Assembly: GCA_021777475.1 (NCBI GenBank)
Contig: JAJYDM010000004.1
Location: 1-54,155 of the forward strand
Origin: Actinomycetes bacterium
Lineage (GTDB): Bacteria; Actinomycetota; Acidimicrobiia; Acidimicrobiales; Acidimicrobiaceae
Direction: 5' to 3'
DNA: 54,155 nucleotides
Shown piece by piece: positions 8,234 through 18,824 of this stretch. A program made the translations under genes and the position numbers. Each line of letters begins with the position of its first letter. The first letter of the stretch is position 1. Under the pieces are notes generated by a model. The model did no database searches. It worked only from the letters and a program-made list of their open reading frames with translations, and was not told the DNA's origin.

Positions 8234-10618
8234 TTATCGGCTGTTGCCACCGGACAAATGAATGGCTGACCATACCTTCTCCGGCGAGGCTGGCATGTCA
8301 ATATGTTCAATCCCAAATACAGAAAGGGCATCGACAATTGCATTGATTACTGCGGGAGGAGAAGCTATGCACCCAGCTTCACCCACACCCTTCGCTCCCA
8401 GCGGATTCGTTGGAGAGGGAGTTACGGTGTTTCCCAACTCAAAACTCGGAAACTCTGAGGCAGACGGAACGAGATACTCGAGAAACGTGGTGTTAAGGAG
8501 GTTACCAGACCCGTCATAGATTGCCTCCTCAAAGAGCGCTTGGGCCACACCTTGGGCAATTCCGCCCTCAATCTGACCTTCTACGATCATCGGATTGATC
8601 TGATTGCCGACATCGTCGATCGAGACGTAACGCAGCAGCTCCGTTTCGCCAGTTTCCTCGTCCACCTCGACGACGGCAATGTGGGTTCCAAACGGAAATG
8701 TGAAATTCGGAGGATCCCAGGTCACCGTGGCCTCCAGGTTGGGCTCAAGTCCTTCGGGCAAATTATGAGCTGTGAAAGCCTCGAACGCAACTGAAGATAG
8801 GAGCATCACCTTGTCAGGCGACCCCTTGACTGCGAAACTCCCATCCTTGTAGCTCAGATCCTCGGCCGCGACTTCGAGATGGTGAGCCGCAATCAGTTTG
8901 GCCTTTTCCAGCACCTTTTCCGTAGCCAAGTACACCGCAGATCCGCCAACTGCAAGGGAACGCGAGCCGTATGTGTCAAGCCCGTAAGGTGCGATTGCGG
9001 TATCGGAATGTAGGACCTCGATATCGTCAGGACTTATTCCCAGCCGATCGGCCACAATCATCGACCAGGACGTCTCATGCCCCTGACCGTGCGGTGCAGT
9101 GCCCGTCACTACCTGGACTTTTGACGTCGGAAGAATTCGAATTGTTGCCGACTCCCAACCACCGGCAGAATAGCTGAGTGAACCAAGGACCTTGGAAGGC
9201 GCCAGTCCGCACATCTCCACATAGCACGAAATGCCAACTCCGAGATGTTTTTTCGAGCCGTCAGAACGCTTTATTTGCTGTTGGGCACGAATTTGCGCAT
9301 ATCCAACTTTTTCTAGGCCCTGCTCCAAATTTGGCAGGTAGTTTCCAGAATCAAAAACCAGTCCGGGGGCCGAGGGATAGGGGAACTTTTCCGGAGGTAT
9401 GAAATTTATTCTCCGAATTTCTGCCGGATCGATTCCAACCTTCCTCGCAAGGCTGTCCATGCTTCGCTCTATCGCAAAAGTTGCCTCAGGCCGGCCCGCA
9501 CCCCGGTAGGCGTCGGTAGGAGTCTTATTCGTAAACACGCCTGTACAGGTGAAGGAGTAGGCTGGAACGTCATACAGGCCATGATAGAGAAAACCTCCCA
9601 GCAGCGGTACTCCGGGAGTCAACAGCTGCAGATATCCGCCCATGTCGGCAATCAAATTCACTCTGACCGCCTTCAACCTTCCGTCGGCCTCCGCAGCGAG
9701 CTCAATCTCTTGGATCTGACCCCTGCCGTGAATAGTCGCCAGGGCACCTTCACTTCGTTCCTCTGTCCATCGAACGGGCCTGTGAAACTTGCGGGCCAAA
9801 GTGAGGGCTAGGACCTCTTCGGAATAGACGTTCAACTTTGAGCCAAAGCCTCCGCCCACCGCAGGCGCTATCACCCGCAATTTTGCTTCCGATATACCAA
9901 CTGTCAGACTTAGCATGATTTTCAGTATGTGAGGTATCTGCGTGGAGCTGTAAATGGTGTACTCACTGCCATAAAGCTGAGGAACCACTAGGACTCCTCT
10001 TGGCTCCATCGCTGAAGGCAGCAGTCTTTGCTGCACATAGCGGCTCTTAACTACATGGACGGCGGAAGCGAAAGCCTGGTCCACCTTGCTCTTATCTGGT
10101 TCCAACTTCCAAACGTAGCTGGTGTTGGTTCCCAGTTCCGGATGCACCAGCTCCTTGTTGGCAAGAGCATCCTCCAAATCGACAATGACCGGAAGCTCCT
10201 CGTATTTCACATCGATTGCAGCAAGCGCGTCGATGGCAGCAACCTTGTTTGAAGCCAGCACGACCGCCACGATATCGCCCACGTACTTGACAACGTCTGC
10301 TGCCACTGGATAATGAGGCGGGTTCTTCATCTCTCCAGTGACTGGCCAAGCACAGGGCATAGGCGCAAACCAGTCAGACTTGAGTTCCGCTCCAGTCATC
10401 ACCGCAAAGACTTCGGGCATGTGTTTAGCAATGGCAGTGTCCACTGCGACTATCCTTGCATGGGCCATTGGCGATCTGAGAAGTGCCATATAAAGAGCAT
10501 CCTGACGAACGATGTCGTCTACAAACTTCGCCTCTCCAGTGAGCAGTTCCGGATCTTCCCGTCGCAACAAACGCTTTCCGGTCACCCGTTCAGATGAGCC
10601 GGTTTCCAAGATCGTCAT
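8234..10618 (-). CDS. coxL: Form II aerobic CO dehydrogenase-like molybdenum hydroxylase, large subunit
   Basis: Catalytic molybdenum subunit of a xanthine oxidase-family enzyme. I start it at the ATG at 10618, which overlaps the coxS stop as ATGA; the open frame extends 23 codons further but those lie inside coxS. Residues 370-376 read AYRGAGR, the motif of form II (CODH-like) enzymes. Form I enzymes proven to oxidise CO have AYxCSFR, whose Cys binds Cu. Cofactor contacts include [10 protein letters not shown] and the late GAKGVGEAG, which holds the conserved active-site Glu. At 794 aa its length is typical. CO may therefore not be the substrate, and aldehydes, nicotinate- or purine-like compounds are alternatives. 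Confidence 0.92.
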   Translation of the reverse strand: MTILETGSSERVTGKRLLRREDPELLTGEAKFVDDIVRQDALYMALLRSPMAHARIVAVDTAIAKHMPEVFAVMTGAELKSDWFAPMPCAWPVTGEMKNPPHYPVAADVVKYVGDIVAVVLASNKVAAIDALAAIDVKYEELPVIVDLEDALANKELVHPELGTNTSYVWKLEPDKSKVDQAFASAVHVVKSRYVQQRLLPSAMEPRGVLVVPQLYGSEYTIYSSTQIPHILKIMLSLTVGISEAKLRVIAPAVGGGFGSKLNVYSEEVLALTLARKFHRPVRWTEERSEGALATIHGRGQIQEIELAAEADGRLKAVRVNLIADMGGYLQLLTPGVPLLGGFLYHGLYDVPAYSFTCTGVFTNKTPTDAYRGAGRPEATFAIERSMDSLARKVGIDPAEIRRINFIPPEKFPYPSAPGLVFDSGNYLPNLEQGLEKVGYAQIRAQQQIKRSDGSKKHLGVGISCYVEMCGLAPSKVLGSLSYSAGGWESATIRILPTSKVQVVTGTAPHGQGHETSWSMIVADRLGISPDDIEVLHSDTAIAPYGLDTYGSRSLAVGGSAVYLATEKVLEKAKLIAAHHLEVAAEDLSYKDGSFAVKGSPDKVMLLSSVAFEAFTAHNLPEGLEPNLEATVTWDPPNFTFPFGTHIAVVEVDEETGETELLRYVSIDDVGNQINPMIVEGQIEGGIAQGVAQALFEEAIYDGSGNLLNTTFLEYLVPSASEFPSFELGNTVTPSPTNPLGAKGVGEAGCIASPPAVINAIVDALSVFGIEHIDMPASPEKVWSAIHLSGGNSR

Positions 10619-11088
10619 TGAACCACCCCTTCCAGTGCGACGGCAGCTGCCAAAACAGACTTGACGATATTGTGGTATCCGGTGCATCTGCAGAGATTGC
10701 CCTCCAATGCTTCACGCACCTCACGTTCCGTAGGTTTAGAGTTCTCTTTGAGGAACGAAGCCGCGGCCATAACCATCCCTGGAGTACAGTACCCGCACTG
10801 CAGCCCATGGTTCTCCTGAAAAGCCTTTTGAATAGGATGAAGGCCGGCCTCGGTCGCCATACCCTCAATGGTCGTAAGTTCCTTGCCATCCGCTTGTACA
10901 GCGAGAACCGTGCAAGACTTCACTGACTCACCATTCAGGTGTATCGTGCAGGCGCCACACGAAGTAGTGTCACAGCCAACGTTGGTTCCGGTCAGTCCGA
11001 GCACATCTCTAAGGAAGTGAACGAGCAACATGCGAGGCTCAACTTCTCCAGTGAATGAACGGCCATTGACAGTTGTTGTAATTTGCAT
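10615..11088 (-). CDS. coxS: CoxS-like [2Fe-2S] small subunit
   Basis: Iron-sulfur subunit that relays electrons from the Mo site of CoxL to the FAD of CoxM. The N-terminal plant-type ferredoxin domain has [16 protein letters not shown] (about residues 39-54) and a further Cys near 61. The C-terminal [2Fe-2S] domain has QCGYCTPGM (about 97-105) and [11 protein letters not shown] (about 130-140). All eight cluster cysteines appear present. At 157 aa it is standard. It is the first gene of the operon, and the regulatory DNA should lie in the ~1 kb between it and the IclR gene. Confidence 0.92.
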   Translation of the reverse strand: MQITTTVNGRSFTGEVEPRMLLVHFLRDVLGLTGTNVGCDTTSCGACTIHLNGESVKSCTVLAVQADGKELTTIEGMATEAGLHPIQKAFQENHGLQCGYCTPGMVMAAASFLKENSKPTEREVREALEGNLCRCTGYHNIVKSVLAAAVALEGVVQ

Positions 11089-12127
11089 GATGCCCCCAAT
11101 GCACTATGGTCAAATCCAGCATAACTTTAAGTCAAATTGTTTTGCCGTCAGGTTGGCCTGACAAACAGATTCAGCAACCTCACGAGAGCCGAATAACCGT
11201 CCGTACCATCGTTGGTTCGTCCTCGACATCAGTCAACTAACACTATCTCTAGTGGGCACACCAATAAACCCCGATTAATTGGGATAGTCGCGCGCCGTGG
11301 TTCAAATAGCTGCGAACACAGACCACAACATGACCGAATCCAGCCCGCAAACCCCTGGACTCATCGGTCGAATCAACGGTCGCAGCAACGGTCACGAAAC
11401 CGTCGCACCCAGAGGACAGGGCCCTCACATCAGCATGCCCCCATGACTGAACCTTGAATTAGACCCACCCCGCATTACACCTACTTGACATCAGATCGAC
11501 GCCTCCATTCCCCAGCCAAGATGACTCTCAATTGCTCGGGTAGTAATACCTGAGCTTCACTCAGCCTGCTCCACGCTTCAATGCGACCACGCACGACCTG
11601 CAGCCGGCATAGATATAGGAATATCCTCCACCATCACGACTTCCGATGGCAGCCGCCTATTGATTCTTGTGGTTCCACTTCCTGGCAAGACCATGCTCGA
11701 ACTAAGATTCCAACGAATGCTCGCTGGAAAGAAGAGCTGCTCAAACGGCAGGAACTGCATCAAGCGCTAAATCGCCAAAGTCTTTGCCTGAGAGGCAAAG
11801 AAGCGGAGGACTTAAATCGAAAAGGCTAACACTGCAGAGGTGCAAAACCGCCGCCTGGGCACCACCGAAGACTTCGAGTTGAAGACCATGGCACCAAAAG
11901 GATGGTAGATAACCCTGGAATGAACTATCACTGTATGGCTTGAGATTGAATTATGCAATTCAATCTCAAGCTCGGTCACCGTTGAGAAAGGGATTGGAAA
12001 ACACGACCACTAATGCCACTACTCCATTCCTGTTTGTAGCCTTAAGCTGTTGATTCTCATCTCAATTAGGCCCACATGTGAAAATACGTGGGTCCATAAC
12101 CCAAGCAGACCGGAGATCGATCTCCCG
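11089..12127. other. Intergenic region upstream of coxS, no convincing gene
   Basis: About 1 kb without a coding region I can support. Short open frames on both strands resemble no family I know. It must hold the cox promoter; a TTGACT lies about 50 nt before the coxS start, but no well-spaced -10 was found. A perfect 15-bp hairpin lies at 11938-11971. The region may be decayed sequence. Confidence 0.5.
11938..11971. repeat. Perfect 15-bp inverted repeat with ATGC loop
   Basis: GCTTGAGATTGAATT at 11938-11952 pairs perfectly with 11957-11971 around a 4-nt loop. It lies about 155 bp beyond the iclR stop and 850 bp before coxS, both on the minus strand. There is no T-tract on either side, so it could be an RNA hairpin closing the iclR transcript or a long operator. 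Confidence 0.7.
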
Positions 12128-12907
12128 CTACTTACGGGAATTCCTGGCTATTCCAAGAGAAGCCTCAGCCCGTGACGCATACTCCATCATGCGACGACCC
12201 AGCTTCTCTGTGTCAGATAACTTGAGCCTTACAGTAGGCATTGAGATTGAAAAGGCGGCAATTTGCCGGCCAGTCCATGTCTTGACACATGCGCTGATTG
12301 AAACCAAACCGGCCTCACTCTCCTCCAAATTGAGGCCGAAACCTTGCTGACGGGTCTTTTCAAGTTCGTTCAAGAACTGATCGAAATTACCAAGGACCTC
12401 TTTTGCCGAAGATGAGTTGTAGGAGGAGTAGAGATCCCGGACCTCCTCATTGGCAAGATTGCTCAGCAAGGCTTTGCCGCTTGAAGTCCTATGCGCCGGA
12501 AAGAGTCGTCCGGCTCTTGAATTGACCTTGAAGTCCCTGTTTGCCTCGACACTCTTTAAGAATCTGATGCTACACCCTTCAAGTACCACCAAGTGAGACG
12601 TCTCACCAAGATCTTTGGTGATTTCTTCTAGCCACGGACCGAGGAGTTTCCTCAAGGTATTATTGGTCTGAATACTCCCATCACCCAGCCAAAAGAAGGC
12701 TGGGCCACGACTGTACCTTCTATGCGGTGCTTGAACAGCGAAATTACAGCTGCACAGAGTCTTCAGTAGTCGATGCGCACTCGACGGTGCGATCCCAACC
12801 GCTTCTGCAACTTCGCTGACGCCCACAGTCTCATTCCTCGACAGCATGAGAAGCAGCTCCAGAGCGTTCTCAACCGAGCCGATGCCATATTTGCTAACTT
12901 TCTGCAT
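12128..12907 (-). CDS. IclR-family transcriptional regulator
   Basis: DNA-binding regulator. The winged HTH covers about residues 10-60 (VSEVAEAVGIAPSSAHRLLKTL), and the IclR ligand-binding domain covers about 80-250 (GETSHLVVLEGCSIRFL, FPAHRTSSGKALLSNL, GLNLEESEAGLVSISACV). It starts at an ATG and is 259 aa, normal for IclR. It lies upstream of the cox operon on the same strand, so it is the obvious candidate regulator, although the ~1 kb gap means separate transcription units. Its ligand is unknown. IclR proteins often bind aromatic or short carboxylic acids. Confidence 0.9.
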   Translation of the reverse strand: MQKVSKYGIGSVENALELLLMLSRNETVGVSEVAEAVGIAPSSAHRLLKTLCSCNFAVQAPHRRYSRGPAFFWLGDGSIQTNNTLRKLLGPWLEEITKDLGETSHLVVLEGCSIRFLKSVEANRDFKVNSRAGRLFPAHRTSSGKALLSNLANEEVRDLYSSYNSSSAKEVLGNFDQFLNELEKTRQQGFGLNLEESEAGLVSISACVKTWTGRQIAAFSISMPTVRLKLSDTEKLGRRMMEYASRAEASLGIARNSRK

Positions 12908-13143
12908 TGCAGAAATTCTAGCCCATCATCTTGATGAGGTCGCAGCAACAAACATGTTTTGACCCTATTTCAACGACATTTGGCGGTCAATTCCTGGACA
13001 CCAAGACTTTCTGGCCGAAGTGTGACACCTTTTCATCAGCCAATTGATAACCAGTGGGCCGGAGCAAGGCGCAATGCCCATAAGAACGCAGCACAAGGCC
13101 ACAGATAATGAGATCGCCACATTGAGCGTCAAAAAAGGAATCC

Positions 13144-14100
13144 CTATTCGTGGCCCCCTTGCACGTTATCTACTTGAGTCGCCTTTAATTTGATGGCCCC
13201 CAACGAGGCCGTCGCGACGATGACACTCCACAGAGCGGCGCCCAACGCAAGATGAACGTCCGCCAACGCATCTGGCGCCTTTGTAATAGCAACAACCGCT
13301 CCAGCGGCAATTTGAACAGCCAGTAGAACCAGGGAGGTCATCGCTAACCGATATTGTGAATTCGGTACCGTCTTCAGCCGAATCACTCTGACCAGGAAGA
13401 TTACTGCAACGATAGTTCCCAACAGCACCATAGCCCGGTGAACCAGCTGCAGATCTATCAGCCCACCTTGAGCGTGTGAACCTACACATACTGGCCAGGA
13501 GGGGCATGCTCCTTCTGCTCCCCCGTCCACAACCAGCGATCCTGAGATCAACACGAAAAAAATCCCTGTTACAGCCCACAAGGCCATCCGGTCAATACTC
13601 TTTATTGGGCGCCACGAACCTTTGCTGCCTGCAAATGCGCGAACGGTCGTAATCGTAACAATACCCAGGAATAGCAGTCCAACAATAAGGTGTAGAGCAA
13701 CTGTCACTGGGGCATTATTTGTAAAAACTGTGATCGCTCCCAACACTATCTGGATCACGATCACCCCCACTCCGGCCAGCGCCAAACGCTTCAGAAAGTG
13801 TGCCTTTTGTCCGGCACGCCAAACCACAATCGCAACAGCACAGATGAGTATCGTCACAACTGTCGCCAGATAACGGTGTGACTGCTCAAGCAGTGGGTGG
13901 AGATGATCGATTGGTCCAATCTGCCCTGAGCACAGCGGCCATCCATTGCAGCCCATACCTGATTCCGTTACACGAACGGTGCTTCCAAGGACGATCAGCA
14001 GGTAGGTCGCTATCAACGTTGTCAGGGTAAGTATGCGGAGGCCTCGCTCCAAAGACTCCTTCTCGTTGGTCGAAATCGGCCTTTCGTTCACGTTCTTCAT
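13144..14100 (-). CDS. ctaA: Heme A synthase (CtaA/Cox15)
   Basis: Integral membrane enzyme converting heme O to heme A for aa3-type cytochrome c oxidase. About eight hydrophobic segments alternate with short loops. The heme-ligand histidines sit in EQSHR (about residues 72-76) and LVHRAM. The paired-cysteine loops GCNGWPLC and CPSWPVC match the disulfides of actinobacterial CtaA. At 318 aa it is typical. It stands alone between iclR and divIC on the minus strand. Its presence shows the host makes an aerobic heme-copper oxidase, in contrast to the oxygen-sensitive enzymes of the distal island. Confidence 0.92.
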   Translation of the reverse strand: MKNVNERPISTNEKESLERGLRILTLTTLIATYLLIVLGSTVRVTESGMGCNGWPLCSGQIGPIDHLHPLLEQSHRYLATVVTILICAVAIVVWRAGQKAHFLKRLALAGVGVIVIQIVLGAITVFTNNAPVTVALHLIVGLLFLGIVTITTVRAFAGSKGSWRPIKSIDRMALWAVTGIFFVLISGSLVVDGGAEGACPSWPVCVGSHAQGGLIDLQLVHRAMVLLGTIVAVIFLVRVIRLKTVPNSQYRLAMTSLVLLAVQIAAGAVVAITKAPDALADVHLALGAALWSVIVATASLGAIKLKATQVDNVQGGHE

Positions 14101-14326
14101 CGGGTATAACCTATACGTTCAGGCCGCAGGCCACAAATTTGCAAGCCGGTTCTTAAAGTAATTTATCCAGACCAAATCCCGTCCTCGGGATTGTGATTCA
14201 ACAAGGAGTTAGATGCCAGGTCTCATGGCGAGGTCTCCGCTAAAGATCAGACTTACCCCAACGTCAGAGGCAGCGCTTGATCCAAGGGTGCAGCGATAAT
14301 TCATCACAAGATGAAACAGCTGGCTG

Positions 14327-14644
14327 CTACTTGTGCGTCGAAGCGGGCGCTGAGGTAGAGGTAGTCGATGAGCCTGGAGGCAACACTACAAAAGCCTTTT
14401 CGCCTGGTTTGATCAACCCATATTGACTCCTTGCGACACTTTCAATCTCCGAAGGGGAATTCATCGAATTGATTTGGCCTTGCAAAGCATTATTGGAGTT
14501 TTCAACTGCCTTGACTTGGGAAATTGTATTTCTGACTTGACTTCGCTGAAGCAGATAGGAGCGGGTAGGAAAGACGGCCAGAAGGTAGACCGTAAGACCG
14601 ATCAAGGCAATCAAGAGTGTCACAACCCTACTTCGCCTGAACAA
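14327..14644 (-). CDS. FtsB/DivIC septum formation initiator
   Basis: Single-pass cell-division protein of the divisome FtsQ-FtsL-FtsB/DivIC subcomplex. It has a short cytoplasmic N-terminus, one membrane helix (about residues 8-26), a coiled-coil (about 30-65) and the family motif ARSQYGLIKPGEKAFVVLP (about 70-88). A Ser/Thr-rich tail follows. The TTG start lies 3 nt after the eno stop, with GAAGGG upstream. The eno-divIC pair is conserved in Actinobacteria. DUF501, the usual next gene, is missing here and found at 2264. Confidence 0.88.
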   Translation of the reverse strand: MFRRSRVVTLLIALIGLTVYLLAVFPTRSYLLQRSQVRNTISQVKAVENSNNALQGQINSMNSPSEIESVARSQYGLIKPGEKAFVVLPPGSSTTSTSAPASTHK

Positions 14645-14647
14645 TGC

Positions 14648-15991
<1,344 letters not shown>

Positions 15992-16020
15992 TTACAACAC
16001 TGGCAAATACGGGCAACCTT

Positions 16021-17415
16021 CTATCCCTCAGCTGCTTTGATTGCTTCCATGAATTCCTTTGTCTTAGATCGTAAAGCTGATTCGAGGTCAATTCCAATTT
16101 CTTTTGCAAGATTCGCAACCCACCAAAGCAATTCGCCGAATTTATCCGACATTTCCATAGTGCCGGATCCAACAGCTGCGAACAGACTTTGCTGAGCCAT
16201 TAAAATCTCCTTTAACGATGTCTCTGCGCTGGGAATGTCAAGACCAACAGCCGTGCCTTTGCGCAACACCTTTGAAGCCAGCAGCAAAGAGGGCAGCGAC
16301 TGGGGAATTCCCTCCAGTACGCTGGATCTTCCCTCCTGAGTCTGCTTTATTTTCTCCCAATTTGATATGACCTGTTCAGAACCGCTCACTTCAAGTTCCG
16401 AGAAAACATGCGGATGTCGACGAATCAGTTTCCGAGTTACCGTCTCGGCAACCTGCGCCAGGTCAAAATGGCCCCCCTCCATGGCAAGATTCGCGTGAAA
16501 ATAAACTTGTACCAAAAGATCGCCAAGCTCACCTTTTAGATCTTCGAACAAGCCTGATGACTGCTCGCTATATGGGTTTTCGCCCAGCCTTTCGATGGCA
16601 TCTACGACTTCATAGCTCTCCTCGATCAAATGCATGACCAGGGATTGGTGAGTCTGTTCTCGGTCCCAGGGACACTCGTTCCTCAACCTCGCGATTATCT
16701 CGTACAGCTCAACGAGAGCTGGACCCGGCACGGCTGGAATTCGTGAAACGTAAACAGTTGTCAGATGGTCCGGATCCACCGCTCTATCCAGTTCGTCCCA
16801 AGGTAATTCCACAACTCGCTCCGAAAATGTACCAAGACCCTGCATTACGACAGCCTTTGTGTCTTGGGGATCCGACAGAGAGAGTTTGACCTCCGACATT
16901 ATCTGCTTTGACCAGACCTGAGTCAGAAGAAATGGTCCAACGTGCAATTTTGCAGAAGCAGGGAAGTCGACAGCATCCAGCATCATAACGCCCGAACCAA
17001 AAGGATCGATTTCCAATCTTGCCCACACCAACTCCAGAAATGAAAGCCCCGGCACTATCTCAAGCTGATCACGCACTATTGATCTGAGCAGATCAACACT
17101 CTTCTCCGCAACCAGAGGAGAGCCTGGAACTAAGTAGAGCACCACCTCTTCAGTCGCGTCAGCCAACTTTACAAGCTGCTGAGCCATTTCCCGATAGAGA
17201 CCTTCGAAGCTGCCAGCACGTTCGTAGAGTGGATCAAATGTTGTAAATCTGACCGATGGCTTCCTTTCAGCAATCTCTATCCGAGCGGTTGGAACACCTG
17301 GATGAACCTCGGTTCTAAAAACTACGACTGCGACATCGTTGAGGACATCCCAAACCCTCTTGTCGATGACGGGAATCTCGCCTGGACCGAGACCGGCTAC
17401 AACGATCCTACCCAT
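16021..17415 (-). CDS. mazG: MazG-family pyrophosphohydrolase with N-terminal tetrapyrrole-methylase domain
   Basis: Two-domain YabN-like protein. Residues 1-215 form a SAM-type tetrapyrrole methylase fold (VAGLGPGEIPVIDKRVWDVL, YLVPGSPLVAEKSVDLL). Residues ~235-460 are a tandem MazG NTP pyrophosphohydrolase (LRNECPWDREQTHQSLVMHLIEESYE; ELGDLLVQVYFHA). MazG hydrolyses nucleoside triphosphates to monophosphates and pyrophosphate, and acts in nucleotide-pool cleansing. The ATG has GAGG at 6 nt. It lies 86 bp upstream of eno on the same strand, matching the actinobacterial order. Whether the methylase domain is active is not known for this family. Confidence 0.93.
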   Translation of the reverse strand: MGRIVVAGLGPGEIPVIDKRVWDVLNDVAVVVFRTEVHPGVPTARIEIAERKPSVRFTTFDPLYERAGSFEGLYREMAQQLVKLADATEEVVLYLVPGSPLVAEKSVDLLRSIVRDQLEIVPGLSFLELVWARLEIDPFGSGVMMLDAVDFPASAKLHVGPFLLTQVWSKQIMSEVKLSLSDPQDTKAVVMQGLGTFSERVVELPWDELDRAVDPDHLTTVYVSRIPAVPGPALVELYEIIARLRNECPWDREQTHQSLVMHLIEESYEVVDAIERLGENPYSEQSSGLFEDLKGELGDLLVQVYFHANLAMEGGHFDLAQVAETVTRKLIRRHPHVFSELEVSGSEQVISNWEKIKQTQEGRSSVLEGIPQSLPSLLLASKVLRKGTAVGLDIPSAETSLKEILMAQQSLFAAVGSGTMEMSDKFGELLWWVANLAKEIGIDLESALRSKTKEFMEAIKAAEG

Positions 17416-17491
17416 GGGCTACCTCGCCTTACGGTGTTTGGTTTTCCTCTGCGGAATCCTCGTACGTATACCCAACGTAACCGACAGGCAC

Positions 17492-18508
17492 CTAGCTGGC
17501 GGCTGGAACAAAGAAATTCAGAAGTGATGGTGCAGGACTTGCCATTGGAGCCACCCCTGATCCTGAACTGGTCGCAGATATTTGCCCATAGCGAGGGTTA
17601 ATTGAGATTGCAGCAGTTTTGGCATTTTGATTAACCAGATTGGTCAAAGCAGTTTGGCCTTTGGTACCGAGAATTGCCGCCCTGATTTGCGGTGTTAATT
17701 GATCGAATGGAAGTGTGCTGCGTGAAGTCACCTCAATGATCGCCCATCCAGTAGGCAAATGTGCGGGTGGCGCGATCGAGTTCGGCGCCAGGGTCTTTAC
17801 GATCTGTGCATACTGACTCCCCAAAGCTGTCACATAATTTGAGTAGGTGCCACAACCAACCGCCCCGCCGTTTGGAGCTGTATTGGGATCGCCTGAATCT
17901 GCCTTGGCAAGGGCGGCAAAATTGCCGTTGCCTTGCAGCTGTTGATAAATGGAGTTTGCCTGCGCCTGCGTACTAACAAGAATCTGCGAGGAGCAAATGT
18001 TGTCAAATGCCGAAGCGTGTGCAGAATAGTAGCTGCGCAGCGCATTCAGGGAAATGTCGGCATTCACGAGGCGCGCCTCGACCACGTCGAGTATTGCCGA
18101 ATCTTTGATCAATTGCGCCTGATACTCTTTGGAAAACTGGCTGAAAACGGACGCACCTCCAAAGGTCTGCTCGGCATCGACACGTCCCAAAGCAATGTCT
18201 TGAGATGTCAGCTTTATGCCAAGCTTGTGAGCTTCTTGATTGATCAGGTTCATCGATATTCGCCTGTTGAGCACTTCGTCAACGAACGCCATACTGTAAG
18301 TGTTGCCACCACTCCCTTGGCCGTAGACCTGCTGGGATGTCTCAAGTTGTTTCACAAACGCCTGGTTGGCGGTAATCGATTTGACTTCGGATAGAAGCGC
18401 GGAGGTGCTGATCGCCGTGCCGTTGACGGTAGCCGCGACCGATGACGAAACACATCCGGACAACGCAACACCGACACCTAACAATCCCAACATTTTCGAC
18501 AATCTCAA
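17492..18508 (-). CDS. SurA-like lipoprotein with rotamase-type domain
   Basis: Predicted exported lipoprotein folding factor. The signal peptide is RLSKMLGLLGVGVALSGC with lipobox LSGC, so it should be anchored outside the membrane. The N-terminal SurA_N-like region covers about residues 25-160 and a degenerate PPIC/parvulin region about 165-260 (SSQILVSTQAQANSIYQQL, GGAVGCGTYSNY, GWAIIEVTSR). I chose the TTG at 18508, because GGAGG lies 7 nt before it and it gives a compact basic signal peptide. A TTG 6 codons upstream overlaps that site. A lipoprotein gene also sits near mfd-mazG in mycobacteria (lpqU). Peptidyl-prolyl isomerase activity is uncertain. Confidence 0.8.
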   Translation of the reverse strand: MRLSKMLGLLGVGVALSGCVSSSVAATVNGTAISTSALLSEVKSITANQAFVKQLETSQQVYGQGSGGNTYSMAFVDEVLNRRISMNLINQEAHKLGIKLTSQDIALGRVDAEQTFGGASVFSQFSKEYQAQLIKDSAILDVVEARLVNADISLNALRSYYSAHASAFDNICSSQILVSTQAQANSIYQQLQGNGNFAALAKADSGDPNTAPNGGAVGCGTYSNYVTALGSQYAQIVKTLAPNSIAPPAHLPTGWAIIEVTSRSTLPFDQLTPQIRAAILGTKGQTALTNLVNQNAKTAAISINPRYGQISATSSGSGVAPMASPAPSLLNFFVPAAS

Positions 18509-18824
18509 CTCGAATCCTCCAAACAATCGCGAGATGGCAGTCTATCTAGCTAGATCTCGCCGTGCTCCTCAAAGTCATACTCATGCACTCAAAGAGGCCC
18601 GCCGCATAGATGCCACTAAACTGCCACTTTGCGTGCGAACTCTTACCTCAATCTGATATGGCGGCAAAGCTATCGTTCGCAAACTACTGCCACTCCGCCT
18701 TAATGTCCAATCACCGCGTCGCAGTGACCAGGCGGAACTTAAGCTCCAGCCCTCAACGCGCTGCAATAAAGTACTTTGCCAAGCCACCAATCAACACAGT
18801 AAAAACAAAATAGTCGATCAGAAA

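Noticed and set aside
11581-11829. 82-codon plus-strand frame in the iclR-coxS gap
   Set aside because: Considered as a transposase remnant because of its charged residues, but no family motif could be identified.
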